From the NCBI GenBank assembly GCA_028290085.1, contig JAQGKN010000439.1, forward strand, positions 1 to 5,254: DNA of 5,254 nt. Reading direction: 5' to 3'. This DNA is from Hyphomicrobiales bacterium. Its GTDB lineage: Bacteria > Pseudomonadota > Alphaproteobacteria > Rhizobiales > Beijerinckiaceae. The notes beneath the pieces are model-generated. The model was given only the letters and a program-made list of their open reading frames with translations. It searched no databases and had not been told where the DNA came from. The position numbers and the translations under genes are program-made. Position 1 is the stretch's first letter. Every line of letters starts with the position of its first letter. Below, in pieces: positions 1 through 4,783 of this stretch.

Positions 1-531
1 CTGAAGTCGCTGGTCAACTGGTCGAAAGTGCGCGGCGAGTCCGATGTCGCAGTCGAGGCCGTTCCCTTCCAGAAGTTGCCGCAGGTGCTTACCGCGCTCG
101 AGCGCAAAGGCATCACGCTTGTCATCATCGACACGCCCGGCACGTCGAGCCCGGCCACCACGGCCGCGATGAAAGCTTCCGATCTCTGCATCATCCCCGC
201 GCGGCCGAACGTGTTCGACCTGTGGGCGAGCGAAGTGACCCGCGCCGCTGCCAAGGAAGCACGCCGCGAATTCGTCTTCGTGCTCAACCAGTGCCCGCCC
301 GCCAACCAGAGCGCGCGCGTGGAACAGGGTTCCAAGGCTCTTGAAGCCATGGGCGGCCTGCTCACGCCGCTGATCTCGGCTCGCGTCGATTTCCAGGAAG
401 CTGCCCGCCACGGTCTCGGCGTGACGGAACTCGCACCCTACGGCGACGCCGCCGATGAAGTGCGCAAGCTCTGGTCGTCGCTCAAGCGCCGCCTCGGCAA
501 GGTCAAGCAGTCGGTCAAGAAGGCCGCTTGA
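1..531 (+). CDS. ParA-family partitioning-type ATPase, 3' part (5' end outside window)
   Basis: ParA-family ATPases are deviant-Walker P-loop proteins that dimerise on ATP and position DNA or other cargo in the cytoplasm. The frame is open from base 1 and gives 176 visible residues up to TGA at 529-531. The Walker A lysine motif lies upstream of the window, so the GTG at 28 is internal and not a real start. Visible family landmarks are the Walker B/switch segment TLVIIDTPG (about residues 39-47), the following SSPATTAAMKASDLCIIPARP stretch read in two parts (SSPATTAAM, then ASDLCIIPARP), the FDLWAS helix, the VFVLNQCPP strand (the nucleotide-base contact region), and a C-terminal QEAARHGLGVTELAP block typical of ParA. 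The C-terminus is basic (KRRLGKVKQSVKKAA). No parB-like gene is next to it on the visible side, so it may be an orphan ParA, and its cargo cannot be told. It is transcribed in the same direction as the SDR gene, 150 bases away. Confidence 0.86.
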   Translation: MKSLVNWSKVRGESDVAVEAVPFQKLPQVLTALERKGITLVIIDTPGTSSPATTAAMKASDLCIIPARPNVFDLWASEVTRAAAKEARREFVFVLNQCPPANQSARVEQGSKALEAMGGLLTPLISARVDFQEAARHGLGVTELAPYGDAADEVRKLWSSLKRRLGKVKQSVKKAA

Positions 532-547
532 CACCTAGCCGATCAGG

Positions 548-589
548 AAGAGCAATCCAGCGCGGCTTCGCGACCACTGGATTGCTCTT
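548..589. repeat. Short palindromic (REP-like) repeat, copy 1; possible terminator
   Basis: Perfect 13-base arms (548-560 and 577-589, AAGAGCAATCCAG and its complement) flank a 16-base centre that itself holds CGCG-GCTT-CGCG. It starts 16 bases after the ParA-like stop, so its RNA hairpin could end that transcript, although only TTT follows. Arms and centre resemble the repeat at 3716-3797: AGCAATCCAG / CTGGATTG are shared, the centre has the same 16-base length, and 10 of the 16 centre bases are identical. This points to a dispersed family rather than a one-off terminator. Confidence 0.75.
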
Positions 590-605
590 TCCAGCTTTAC
601 TCAAT

Positions 606-634
606 TTGACGACGGGCTTGCCCCCGCGCATTCC
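606..634 (+). promoter_or_regulatory. Weak candidate promoter for the SDR gene
   Basis: A near-consensus -35 box TTGACG lies at 606-611, about 70 bases upstream of the SDR start. At a 17-base spacing the -10 position reads CATTCC (629-634), a poor match to TATAAT. Alphaproteobacterial -10 boxes are often weak, so this is possible but unproven. No other good -35 box is seen in the 92 bases after the palindrome. Confidence 0.25.
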
Positions 635-681
635 GATTGCTACGCGATAGGCATTACCCGCGTCAGCCCGGAGTTGCCCGC

Positions 682-1431
682 ATGGCCCTGCCCCTCGAAA
701 ATCGCATTGCGCTGGTAACCGGCGCATCACGCGGGATCGGTCGCGCCGTGGCGCTCGAACTGGCCCGTCAGGGCGCGCATGTCATCGCCATGGCCCGTAC
801 GCAGGGCGCACTCGAAGAACTCGACGACGAGATCCGCGCACTTGGGCAGGAAGCCACGCTGGTGCCCTGCGATATCAAGGATTTCGATGCCCTCGACCGC
901 CTCGGCGCAGCGATTTTCGAACGCTGGAAGCGGCTCGACATTCTCGTCGCCAATGCTGGTATCCTGGGTCCGATCACGCCCGTCGGCCACATCGACCCGC
1001 CGCAATGGGATCTGTCGATGGCGGTCAATGTCACGGCAAATTACCGCCTCATTCGCGCGCTCGACATGCTGCTGCGCGCCTCGGACGCGGGACGCGCTGT
1101 TTTCGTCTCCTCAGGCGCTGGCAACAAGGCCGATCTCAGCCCCTATCGGTCCGCCTATGCGGTTTCGAAAGCGGCGCTCGACGCGCTCGCGCGCACGTAT
1201 GCCGCCGAGACAGCCACGACCTCTCAGGTCAAAGTCATGGTCACAAACCCCGGCCCGCTGCGCACGAAGATGCGCGCCGCCGTGGCACCGGGCGAAGATC
1301 CGATGACGTTGAAGACCCCCGAGGAATTTGCACCGCATCTCGTCGCCATGTGCAGCCCGGACTGGATGGAGACGGGCAAGCTCTACGATTTCCCGAGCGA
1401 ATCCATCCGCAGTTTCCGCGCCCCGGCCTGA
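682..1431 (+). CDS. YciK-like short-chain dehydrogenase/reductase (SDR)
   Basis: A complete classical SDR of 249 residues, expected to be a cytosolic NAD(P)(H)-dependent oxidoreductase with a Rossmann fold. Seen in the sequence: cofactor loop TGASRGIG (residues 13-20), the acidic CD at 63-64 that contacts adenine, NAG (91-93), and the catalytic set Asn116, Ser144, Tyr159 and Lys163 (YAVSK). The PG motif is at 190-191. Arg17 and Arg39 suggest a preference for NADP(H). The tail NPGPLRTKMRA...EDP...LKTP strongly recalls E. coli YciK, an SDR of uncertain physiological substrate, so no reaction is assigned here. ATG at 682 is preferred because GGAG (670-673) lies 8 bases upstream and the protein then begins just before the first beta strand. 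An in-frame TTG at 637 would add 15 residues with no homologous feature. The gene ends 55 bases before the mntP leader and appears to be separately transcribed from it. Confidence 0.95.
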   Translation: MALPLENRIALVTGASRGIGRAVALELARQGAHVIAMARTQGALEELDDEIRALGQEATLVPCDIKDFDALDRLGAAIFERWKRLDILVANAGILGPITPVGHIDPPQWDLSMAVNVTANYRLIRALDMLLRASDAGRAVFVSSGAGNKADLSPYRSAYAVSKAALDALARTYAAETATTSQVKVMVTNPGPLRTKMRAAVAPGEDPMTLKTPEEFAPHLVAMCSPDWMETGKLYDFPSESIRSFRAPA

Positions 1432-1444
1432 CTTCATCGGCACA

Positions 1445-1473
1445 GCTCAGCTTGAGCGGCAGGCGCCGAGCTG
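1445..1473. promoter_or_regulatory. Overlapping inverted repeats at the mntP promoter
   Basis: GCTCA (1445-1449) and TGAGC (1453-1457) form a perfect dyad with a 3-base centre that covers the candidate -35 box. A second pair, CAGCTC (1443-1448) and GAGCTG (1468-1473), spans the -35 box and spacer. These could be an operator or a weak hairpin ending the SDR transcript, but no T-run follows. The sequence does not resemble a typical AT-rich Fur/Mur box. Confidence 0.25.
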
Positions 1474-1480
1474 ATATTCC
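1452..1480 (+). promoter_or_regulatory. Candidate sigma70-type promoter of the mntP leader
   Basis: TTGAGC (1452-1457) and TATTCC (1475-1480) are separated by exactly 17 bases. A start site 6-8 bases after the -10 box would fall at about 1487, which is the first paired base of riboswitch stem P1. This agreement between promoter and leader RNA boundary supports the call. The -10 box keeps only the TAT half of the consensus. Confidence 0.45.
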
Positions 1481-1486
1481 CGGGTG

Positions 1487-1593
1487 GCATTGGGGAGTAG
1501 GCACCACGCGCAACGCGTTGGAACGTCGTCAACATTCTGGGTAGCGGCAAGGCGCCCTGGCGACGCTGGCGAAAGCTCTGGCGAGACCGATGC
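1487..1593 (+). ncRNA. yybP-ykoY manganese riboswitch in the mntP leader
   Basis: The leader carries the conserved blocks of the Mn2+-sensing yybP-ykoY class in the right order: GGGGAGTAG (1492-1500), CGTCGTCAACATTC (1524-1537) and GCGAGACC (1581-1588). Stem P1 closes the element: GCATTGG (1487-1493) pairs with CCGATGC (1587-1593), 7 base pairs including one G-U. P2 is 1504-1510 with 1514-1521 (CCACGCG/CGCGTTGG, one bulged U, CAA loop). The P3 base is CGTCG (1524-1528) with CGACG (1561-1565), with GGG/CCC further in. A small GAAA-capped stem (about 1567-1577) precedes the final conserved block. In this family two Mn2+/Mg2+ sites form where the L1 and L3 loops dock, and metal binding usually turns on manganese exporter genes. 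Its place directly upstream of mntP fits exactly. Confidence 0.93.
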
Positions 1594-1637
1594 GAGCGCT
1601 CGAAAAGCGTATCGCACCCACCTCTCGCCCCGGAGCT
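1574..1637 (+). promoter_or_regulatory. Possible translational expression platform of the mntP riboswitch
   Basis: AGCTCTG (1574-1580), inside the last aptamer hairpin, can pair over 7 positions (one G-U) with CGGAGCT (1631-1637), which contains the GGAG Shine-Dalgarno site of mntP. A second alternative hairpin, TGCGA-g-CGCT (1591-1600) with AGCG-ta-TCGCA (1606-1616), would use bases 1591-1593 of the P1 3' strand and so compete with the aptamer. No T-run follows either structure, which favours control of translation over transcription termination. The base pairing is seen; the mechanism is inferred. Confidence 0.45.
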
Positions 1638-1640
1638 CCC

Positions 1641-2201
1641 ATGCTTTCCGTGCAGACGCTCGTCATTGCCTTCAGTCTGTCCACTGACGCCTTCGCCGCA
1701 TCGCTCGCCAAGGGCGCGCGTTTTCCGGCTCTGGCCGTCAATCGCTCCATCGCCATCGCACTCGGCTTCGGCGTGCTGGAGGCGCTGGCGCCTTTGCTTG
1801 GCTATGTGCTGGGGCAGCAGTTCTCGGCCGTCATCGCCGATGTCGATCACTGGATCGCATTCGTGCTGCTCGGCTTTCTCGGCCTGCGCATGGTGTGGAA
1901 AAGCTTCTCGCCAGCCGAGGACGCGAGCGACGCCCTCATCCCGAGCTGGAGCGCGGTTGCCGTCACGGCACTGGGCACCAGCGTCGATGCGACTGTCGTG
2001 GGCGTCACGCTGGCACTTGTGAGCGACAACATTCCCATGACCATCGTCGCCATCGGCCTCGTGACCTTCGGCATGACCTTCATCGGCCTGCGTGTCGGGG
2101 GCATTGTTGGCCGCCGCGCTGGTAGCTGGGCCGAATGCGCTGGCGGCATCGGCCTCGCGGCCATCGGCGTCAACATCCTCGTCAGCCATCTCATGGCTTG
2201 A
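1641..2201 (+). CDS. mntP: Manganese efflux pump MntP
   Basis: An inner-membrane Mn2+ exporter of 186 residues, almost the same length as E. coli MntP (188). It protects cells from manganese excess. Two inverted halves each carry the signature acidic motif: [13 protein letters not shown] with Asp16, and [13 protein letters not shown] with Asp116, equivalent to functional aspartates in the E. coli protein. Glu47 in VLEALAP and the [15 protein letters not shown] segment (70-84) are also family landmarks. About six membrane segments are visible, near residues 3-21, 37-57, 68-88, 104-124, 131-151 and 165-183, with a short polar loop of Ser, Glu and Asp at 88-102. ATG 1641 is chosen because GGAG (1632-1635) lies 5 bases upstream and it places the first aspartate at position 16 as in E. 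coli. An in-frame ATG-like start at 1590 falls inside the riboswitch. The gene is likely monocistronic, induced through the leader riboswitch and ended by the terminator at 2207-2232. Confidence 0.97.
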   Translation: MLSVQTLVIAFSLSTDAFAASLAKGARFPALAVNRSIAIALGFGVLEALAPLLGYVLGQQFSAVIADVDHWIAFVLLGFLGLRMVWKSFSPAEDASDALIPSWSAVAVTALGTSVDATVVGVTLALVSDNIPMTIVAIGLVTFGMTFIGLRVGGIVGRRAGSWAECAGGIGLAAIGVNILVSHLMA

Positions 2202-2206
2202 GGAAG

Positions 2207-2232
2207 AAAGCGCCGCCTCAGTGGCGCTTTTT
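2207..2232 (+). terminator. Intrinsic terminator of mntP, overlapping the 3' end of der
   Basis: AAAGCGCC (2207-2214) and GGCGCTTT (2223-2230) form a perfect 8-bp stem with an 8-base loop, and a T5 run (2228-2232) starts within the 3' arm. It lies 5 bases after the mntP stop. On the other strand the stem is followed by a weaker T-rich stretch (TTTCTTCCT), so it may also end der transcripts. The loop contains the stop codon of der and the 3' arm encodes its last residues. Confidence 0.85.
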
Positions 2233-3636
2233 GCCCTTGTCGAAGGGGTTCTGGTTCATGCGCTTGGTGATGCGGATCGGCACGCCCTTCAGCTGGAAGG
2301 TCTCGCGCAGGCCGTTGATCAGGAAGCGCTCGTAGCTGGTCGGCAGAGAGTCGAGCTGGTTGCCGAAGATCACGAAATGCGGCGGGCGCGCCTTTGCCTG
2401 GGTCATGTAGCGGATCTTGATACGCCAACCCGAGACTGCGGGCGGCGGCGTCTTCTCGATGGTCGTCGTCAACCAGCGGTTGATGCGGCCGGTCGAGATG
2501 CGACGGTTCCAGGTCTCGTGGACCTTGATGATCGCGTCCTTCAGCTTCTCCACGCCCATGCCGGTGAGTCCGGCGACGGGAACGACGGGCATTCCCCTCA
2601 CCTGCGGCAGGAGACGATCAGCCTCCTCACGCAATTCGGCGAGCTTGGCCTGATCGTTGACGAGATCCCATTTGTTGAGACCGATCACCAGCGCCCTGCC
2701 CTCGCGGGCGACGAGATCAACGATGGTCAGATCCTGCTTCTCGAATGGGATCGTAGCATCGAGCAGCACGACGACGACTTCCGCGAATTTCACCGCGCGG
2801 ACAGCATCCGCATTGGCGAGCTTTTCGAGTTTGTCCTGCACGTTGGCGCGGCGGCGCAGGCCAGCCGTGTCGAAGAGCTTAACGAGGCGATGCGTGCCGT
2901 CCTGCAGAGTCCATTCGAAATCGATACCGATGGAGTCGCGCGTGATGCCGGGCTCCGGGCCCGTCAGCAGACGGTCTTCACCGAGAATGCGATTGAGCAG
3001 CGTCGACTTGCCCGCATTTGGGCGGCCCACGACGGCGATACGCATCGGCTTGGTGATGTCGAGTTCGGTGCCGTCTTCTTCCTCGCCGAACGTCGGGTGG
3101 ACGATGGCTTCCTCGTCCTCGTAATCTTCCTGCGTCAGCTCGGGGAGCGCTTCTATCAGGGCCTCATAAAGTTCGTTGATGCCCTCGCCATGTTCGGCGG
3201 AGAAGGGAATCGGCGTGCCGAAGCCAAGACCGAAGGCTTCATAGGTGCCCTGGTCGCCCTGACGTCCCTCGGCCTTGTTGGCCAGCAGGATGATGGGCTT
3301 GTCGGCACGGCGCACGAGCTGAGCGAAGTGGCGGTCGGACGGCGTCACGCCGATGCGCGCGTCGATGACGAAGAAGATCGCGTCAGCAAGTTCGATGGCG
3401 GCTTCCGTCTGCGCGCGCATGCGGCTGGACAGCACGCCCTCATCGTCCTGCTCGAGGCCGGCCGTGTCGATGATCTTGAAGCGCAGGTCTGCGATTTTTG
3501 CGTCGCCCTCGCGCCGGTCGCGAGTCACGCCGGGCCGGTCGTCGACGAGTGCGAGCTTCTTTCCGACGAGGCGGTTGAAGAGGGTCGATTTTCCGACGTT
3601 CGGCCGGCCGATGATGGCGATGGTAAAAGACGACAT
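2218..3636 (-). CDS. der: Ribosome assembly GTPase Der (EngA)
   Basis: An essential tandem-GTPase protein that acts in the cytoplasm in maturation of the 50S ribosomal subunit. The 472-residue product has the complete family architecture. G domain 1 has GRPNVGKS (10-17), RPGVTRD (34-40), DTAG (57-60) and NKAE (120-123). An acidic linker covers about 165-192. G domain 2 has GRPNAGKS (204-211), PGITRDS (229-235), DTAG (256-259) and NKWD (321-324). A C-terminal KH-like domain runs from about 375 to 460, and the tail is basic (KGKKRH). The first-domain NKAE carries Glu in place of the usual Asp of NKxD; I recall this as common in alphaproteobacterial Der proteins. ATG 3636 is chosen because GGA (3644-3642) lies 5 bases upstream and the P-loop starts at residue 10 as expected. 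The gene converges on mntP with 16 bases between stop codons. It lies downstream of, and in the same direction as, the YfgM-like gene. Confidence 0.98.
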   Translation of the reverse strand: MSSFTIAIIGRPNVGKSTLFNRLVGKKLALVDDRPGVTRDRREGDAKIADLRFKIIDTAGLEQDDEGVLSSRMRAQTEAAIELADAIFFVIDARIGVTPSDRHFAQLVRRADKPIILLANKAEGRQGDQGTYEAFGLGFGTPIPFSAEHGEGINELYEALIEALPELTQEDYEDEEAIVHPTFGEEEDGTELDITKPMRIAVVGRPNAGKSTLLNRILGEDRLLTGPEPGITRDSIGIDFEWTLQDGTHRLVKLFDTAGLRRRANVQDKLEKLANADAVRAVKFAEVVVVLLDATIPFEKQDLTIVDLVAREGRALVIGLNKWDLVNDQAKLAELREEADRLLPQVRGMPVVPVAGLTGMGVEKLKDAIIKVHETWNRRISTGRINRWLTTTIEKTPPPAVSGWRIKIRYMTQAKARPPHFVIFGNQLDSLPTSYERFLINGLRETFQLKGVPIRITKRMNQNPFDKGKKRH

Positions 3637-3662
3637 TTTGTTCCGTTGAGCTTTCTGGCCTT

Positions 3663-3682
3663 AAAGGGCCAATGCTCCCTTT
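3663..3682. other. Small hairpin in an AT-rich patch upstream of der
   Basis: AAAGGG (3663-3668) and CCCTTT (3677-3682) form a 6-bp stem with an 8-base loop, 27-46 bases upstream of the der start. A TTTTTAAAA stretch next to it (3680-3688) is unusually AT-rich for this DNA, so the region could hold the der promoter or a leader hairpin. Read on the minus strand no U-run follows the stem, so it is not a good terminator. Confidence 0.3.
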
Positions 3683-3715
3683 TTAAAAGAAATGCGGCGC
3701 TGCTTCTCCCGCTGG

Positions 3716-3797
3716 CGTCAGTGCGAGCGGAGCGAAGCAATCCAGTGCGGTCTTGCGACTCCTGGATTGTTTCGTCGCTCCGCTCCTCGCAATGACG
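3716..3797. repeat. Long palindromic (REP-like) repeat, copy 2
   Basis: An imperfect inverted repeat fills much of the gap between the YfgM-like gene and der. The left arm (3716-3745) starts CGTCAGTGCGAG and ends GAAGCAATCCAG. The right arm (3762-3797), read as its complement, starts CGTCATTGCGAGGAGC and ends GAAACAATCCAG. The arms differ by small indels and a few substitutions and enclose a 16-base centre (3746-3761). Elements of the form CGTCATTGCGAG...GAAGCAATCC are, to my knowledge, widespread dispersed intergenic palindromes in proteobacteria. As RNA it would form a long hairpin in the transcript linking the two genes, where it may act on stability or partly end transcription. The inner part matches copy 1 at 548-589. 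Confidence 0.85.
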
Positions 3798-3830
3798 AGC
3801 CCGTAGAGGTGCCCGCCTTATTGAATGTTC

Positions 3831-4490
3831 TTACTTGCCCGCCGGCTTGCCTCCCGTGACGAGGCCCTGAAGAGCCTCGGCGCGTTGGCGAATGGCAGCG
3901 GGGGCCTGTGCATCCACGATGATCATGTCGAGCCAGCGGCCCGCCGCGTCCAGATCGCCGCGCTTGAACGCCGACATGGCGAGCAACTCACGGGCTGAAT
4001 TGCGATAGGGCTGACCGGCCTGAGCGAGAGGCTCGAGACGACGCTGGGTTTCACCGGCATCGCCTTTGTCGAGACGCAGAATGCCCGCGCGAAGCCGGGC
4101 GAGGTCGCGCAACGAGCCGTCGATGGTGCCGTCTGCGGCGATCGCGTCGTAAATCTTGACGGCGCCGTCGGGATCGCGCGGTGCGCTTTCGGAGGCAGCG
4201 CGGAAGCGTGCGAGCATCGCGTAACCGGCTGGACCCATCTTGGCGACTTCACCCAGAGTGGCCTCGGCGTCGGCGCTCTTGCCGTCGCGGGCCTGTTGCA
4301 GCGCAGTCTCGTATTTGGCACCGGCTTCCTGAGCCTGTTTGATGCGGTAGAAATCGTAGGCCCGCCAGCCGCCGGCTGCGGCCGCGACCAGGATCGCCAG
4401 CGCGATGATCGGCGTCTGATACCGCGCCCAGACTTTTGCAGCCTTGTCGCGGCGGATCTCTTCATCGATTTCACGAAAAATATCGGCCAT
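3831..4490 (-). CDS. Membrane-anchored TPR protein, YfgM-like
   Basis: A 219-residue protein of the YfgM/TPR_21 type. In E. coli, YfgM is a single-pass inner-membrane protein associated with the SecYEG translocon and periplasmic chaperones. Seen here: a charged cytoplasmic N-terminus (MADIFREIDEEIRRDKAAKV), one hydrophobic segment at about residues 25-42 (QTPIIALAILVAAAAGGW), then an Ala-rich helical domain. That domain contains TPR-like helix pairs, for example LGEVAKMGPAGYAMLARFRA (about 79-98) and LLAMSAFKRGDLDAAGRWLD (168-187). With basic residues on both sides of the membrane segment, an N-in/C-out topology is inferred by analogy. Start ATG 4490 gives the canonical MADIFREIDEE opening; its Shine-Dalgarno is weak (GAG at 4497-4499). 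The gene is followed by der after 194 bases, the family's usual neighbourhood, but bamB, often placed between them, is absent. Family assignment is firm; the exact role in this organism is inferred. Confidence 0.87.
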   Translation of the reverse strand: MADIFREIDEEIRRDKAAKVWARYQTPIIALAILVAAAAGGWRAYDFYRIKQAQEAGAKYETALQQARDGKSADAEATLGEVAKMGPAGYAMLARFRAASESAPRDPDGAVKIYDAIAADGTIDGSLRDLARLRAGILRLDKGDAGETQRRLEPLAQAGQPYRNSARELLAMSAFKRGDLDAAGRWLDMIIVDAQAPAAIRQRAEALQGLVTGGKPAGK

Positions 4491-4508
4491 GTCACGCTCA
4501 GATGGAGT

Positions 4509-4571
4509 GGTCCAAGGGCGGACCGGGTCGCGGCCCGCAGGGAGCCAAGCTCGCAGCGGTTAGCACGACCC
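4509..4571. other. Structured 5' leader region of the YfgM-like gene
   Basis: Two small hairpins are possible: GGTCC (4509-4513) with GGACC (4520-4524), and CGGG (4524-4527) with CCCG (4534-4537). Alternatively GGGTCG (4525-4530) can pair with CGACCC (4566-4571) over 6 bp, enclosing about 35 bases. I recognise no RNA family, and such pairings are easy to find in GC-rich DNA. Confidence 0.2.
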
Positions 4572-4595
4572 TGAGCGAAACGCGAGCAGCATCGC

Positions 4596-4614
4596 CAATT
4601 CTGCGAACGAATTG
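4596..4614. promoter_or_regulatory. Perfect dyad CAATTC-N7-GAATTG, candidate operator
   Basis: A 19-bp perfect dyad with 6-base AT-rich half sites, set in GC-rich DNA between two divergent genes. Size and symmetry suit a dimeric helix-turn-helix regulator that could act on both the YfgM-like gene and the secreted-protein gene. It does not match the alphaproteobacterial LexA box: only one GTTC half is present on the minus strand. No regulator gene is visible nearby. Confidence 0.4.
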
Positions 4615-4619
4615 AAGCC

Positions 4620-4641
4620 AACGGCCCCGAATCGGGCCGTT
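4620..4641. other. Strong 8-bp inverted repeat in the divergent intergenic region
   Basis: AACGGCCC (4620-4627) and GGGCCGTT (4634-4641) are perfect complements around a 6-base loop (CGAATC). It would form a stable hairpin in RNA from either strand, but no T-run follows on either side, so an intrinsic terminator is unlikely. It lies 5 bases from the CAATTC dyad; it could be a second regulator site, a repeat remnant or a leader hairpin. Confidence 0.4.
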
Positions 4642-4783
4642 AACCAATCCCTGCCTTGAAGCCGTCTCAATGACTCGTCAGGTCAATAACAAAGTCGTCC
4701 GCGTGCCAGATCTGGTTCACGGCAACGGTCTAGATGATGTCCGGATCGGCGAAGGATCGTATTGCGTCAAAGGTTTCGCCTGT

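Noticed and set aside
28..531. GTG at 28 as the true start of the ParA-like gene
   Set aside because: The frame is open further left and the P-loop would be missing. The gene is simply cut by the window edge.
637..681. TTG start adding 15 residues to the SDR
   Set aside because: The extra residues have no family counterpart, and the ATG at 682 has a GGAG site 8 bases upstream.
1590..1640. Upstream start for mntP at 1590
   Set aside because: It would begin inside the 3' strand of riboswitch stem P1, lacks a Shine-Dalgarno site and would push Asp16 to position 33, unlike other MntP proteins.
1434..2189. A 251-codon minus-strand frame opposite mntP
   Set aside because: The mntP protein on the other strand is unmistakable; the antisense product is a low-complexity shadow rich in Asp, Glu and His, and it runs across the riboswitch.
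2092..3795. A 567-codon open frame on the + strand opposite der
   Set aside because: It is antisense to the whole of der, begins inside mntP and has no family motif. Long shadow frames like this are expected opposite GC-rich genes.
4525..4571. tRNA or known small RNA upstream of the YfgM-like gene
   Set aside because: A 6-bp outer stem can be drawn, but there is no cloverleaf, no T-loop motif and no recognisable RNA family.
4600..4614. LexA box in the divergent intergenic region
   Set aside because: GTTC occurs once on the minus strand at the dyad, but the second GTTC half site at the required 7-base spacing is absent.
3923..4621. A 232-codon alternative minus-strand frame over the YfgM-like gene
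   Set aside because: It is a frame-shifted shadow rich in Arg, Ser and Pro. The 219-residue frame has the membrane anchor and TPR helices.
4639..4650. CtrA binding site around GTTAACC
   Set aside because: Only one TTAA half site is present; the second at N7 spacing is missing.
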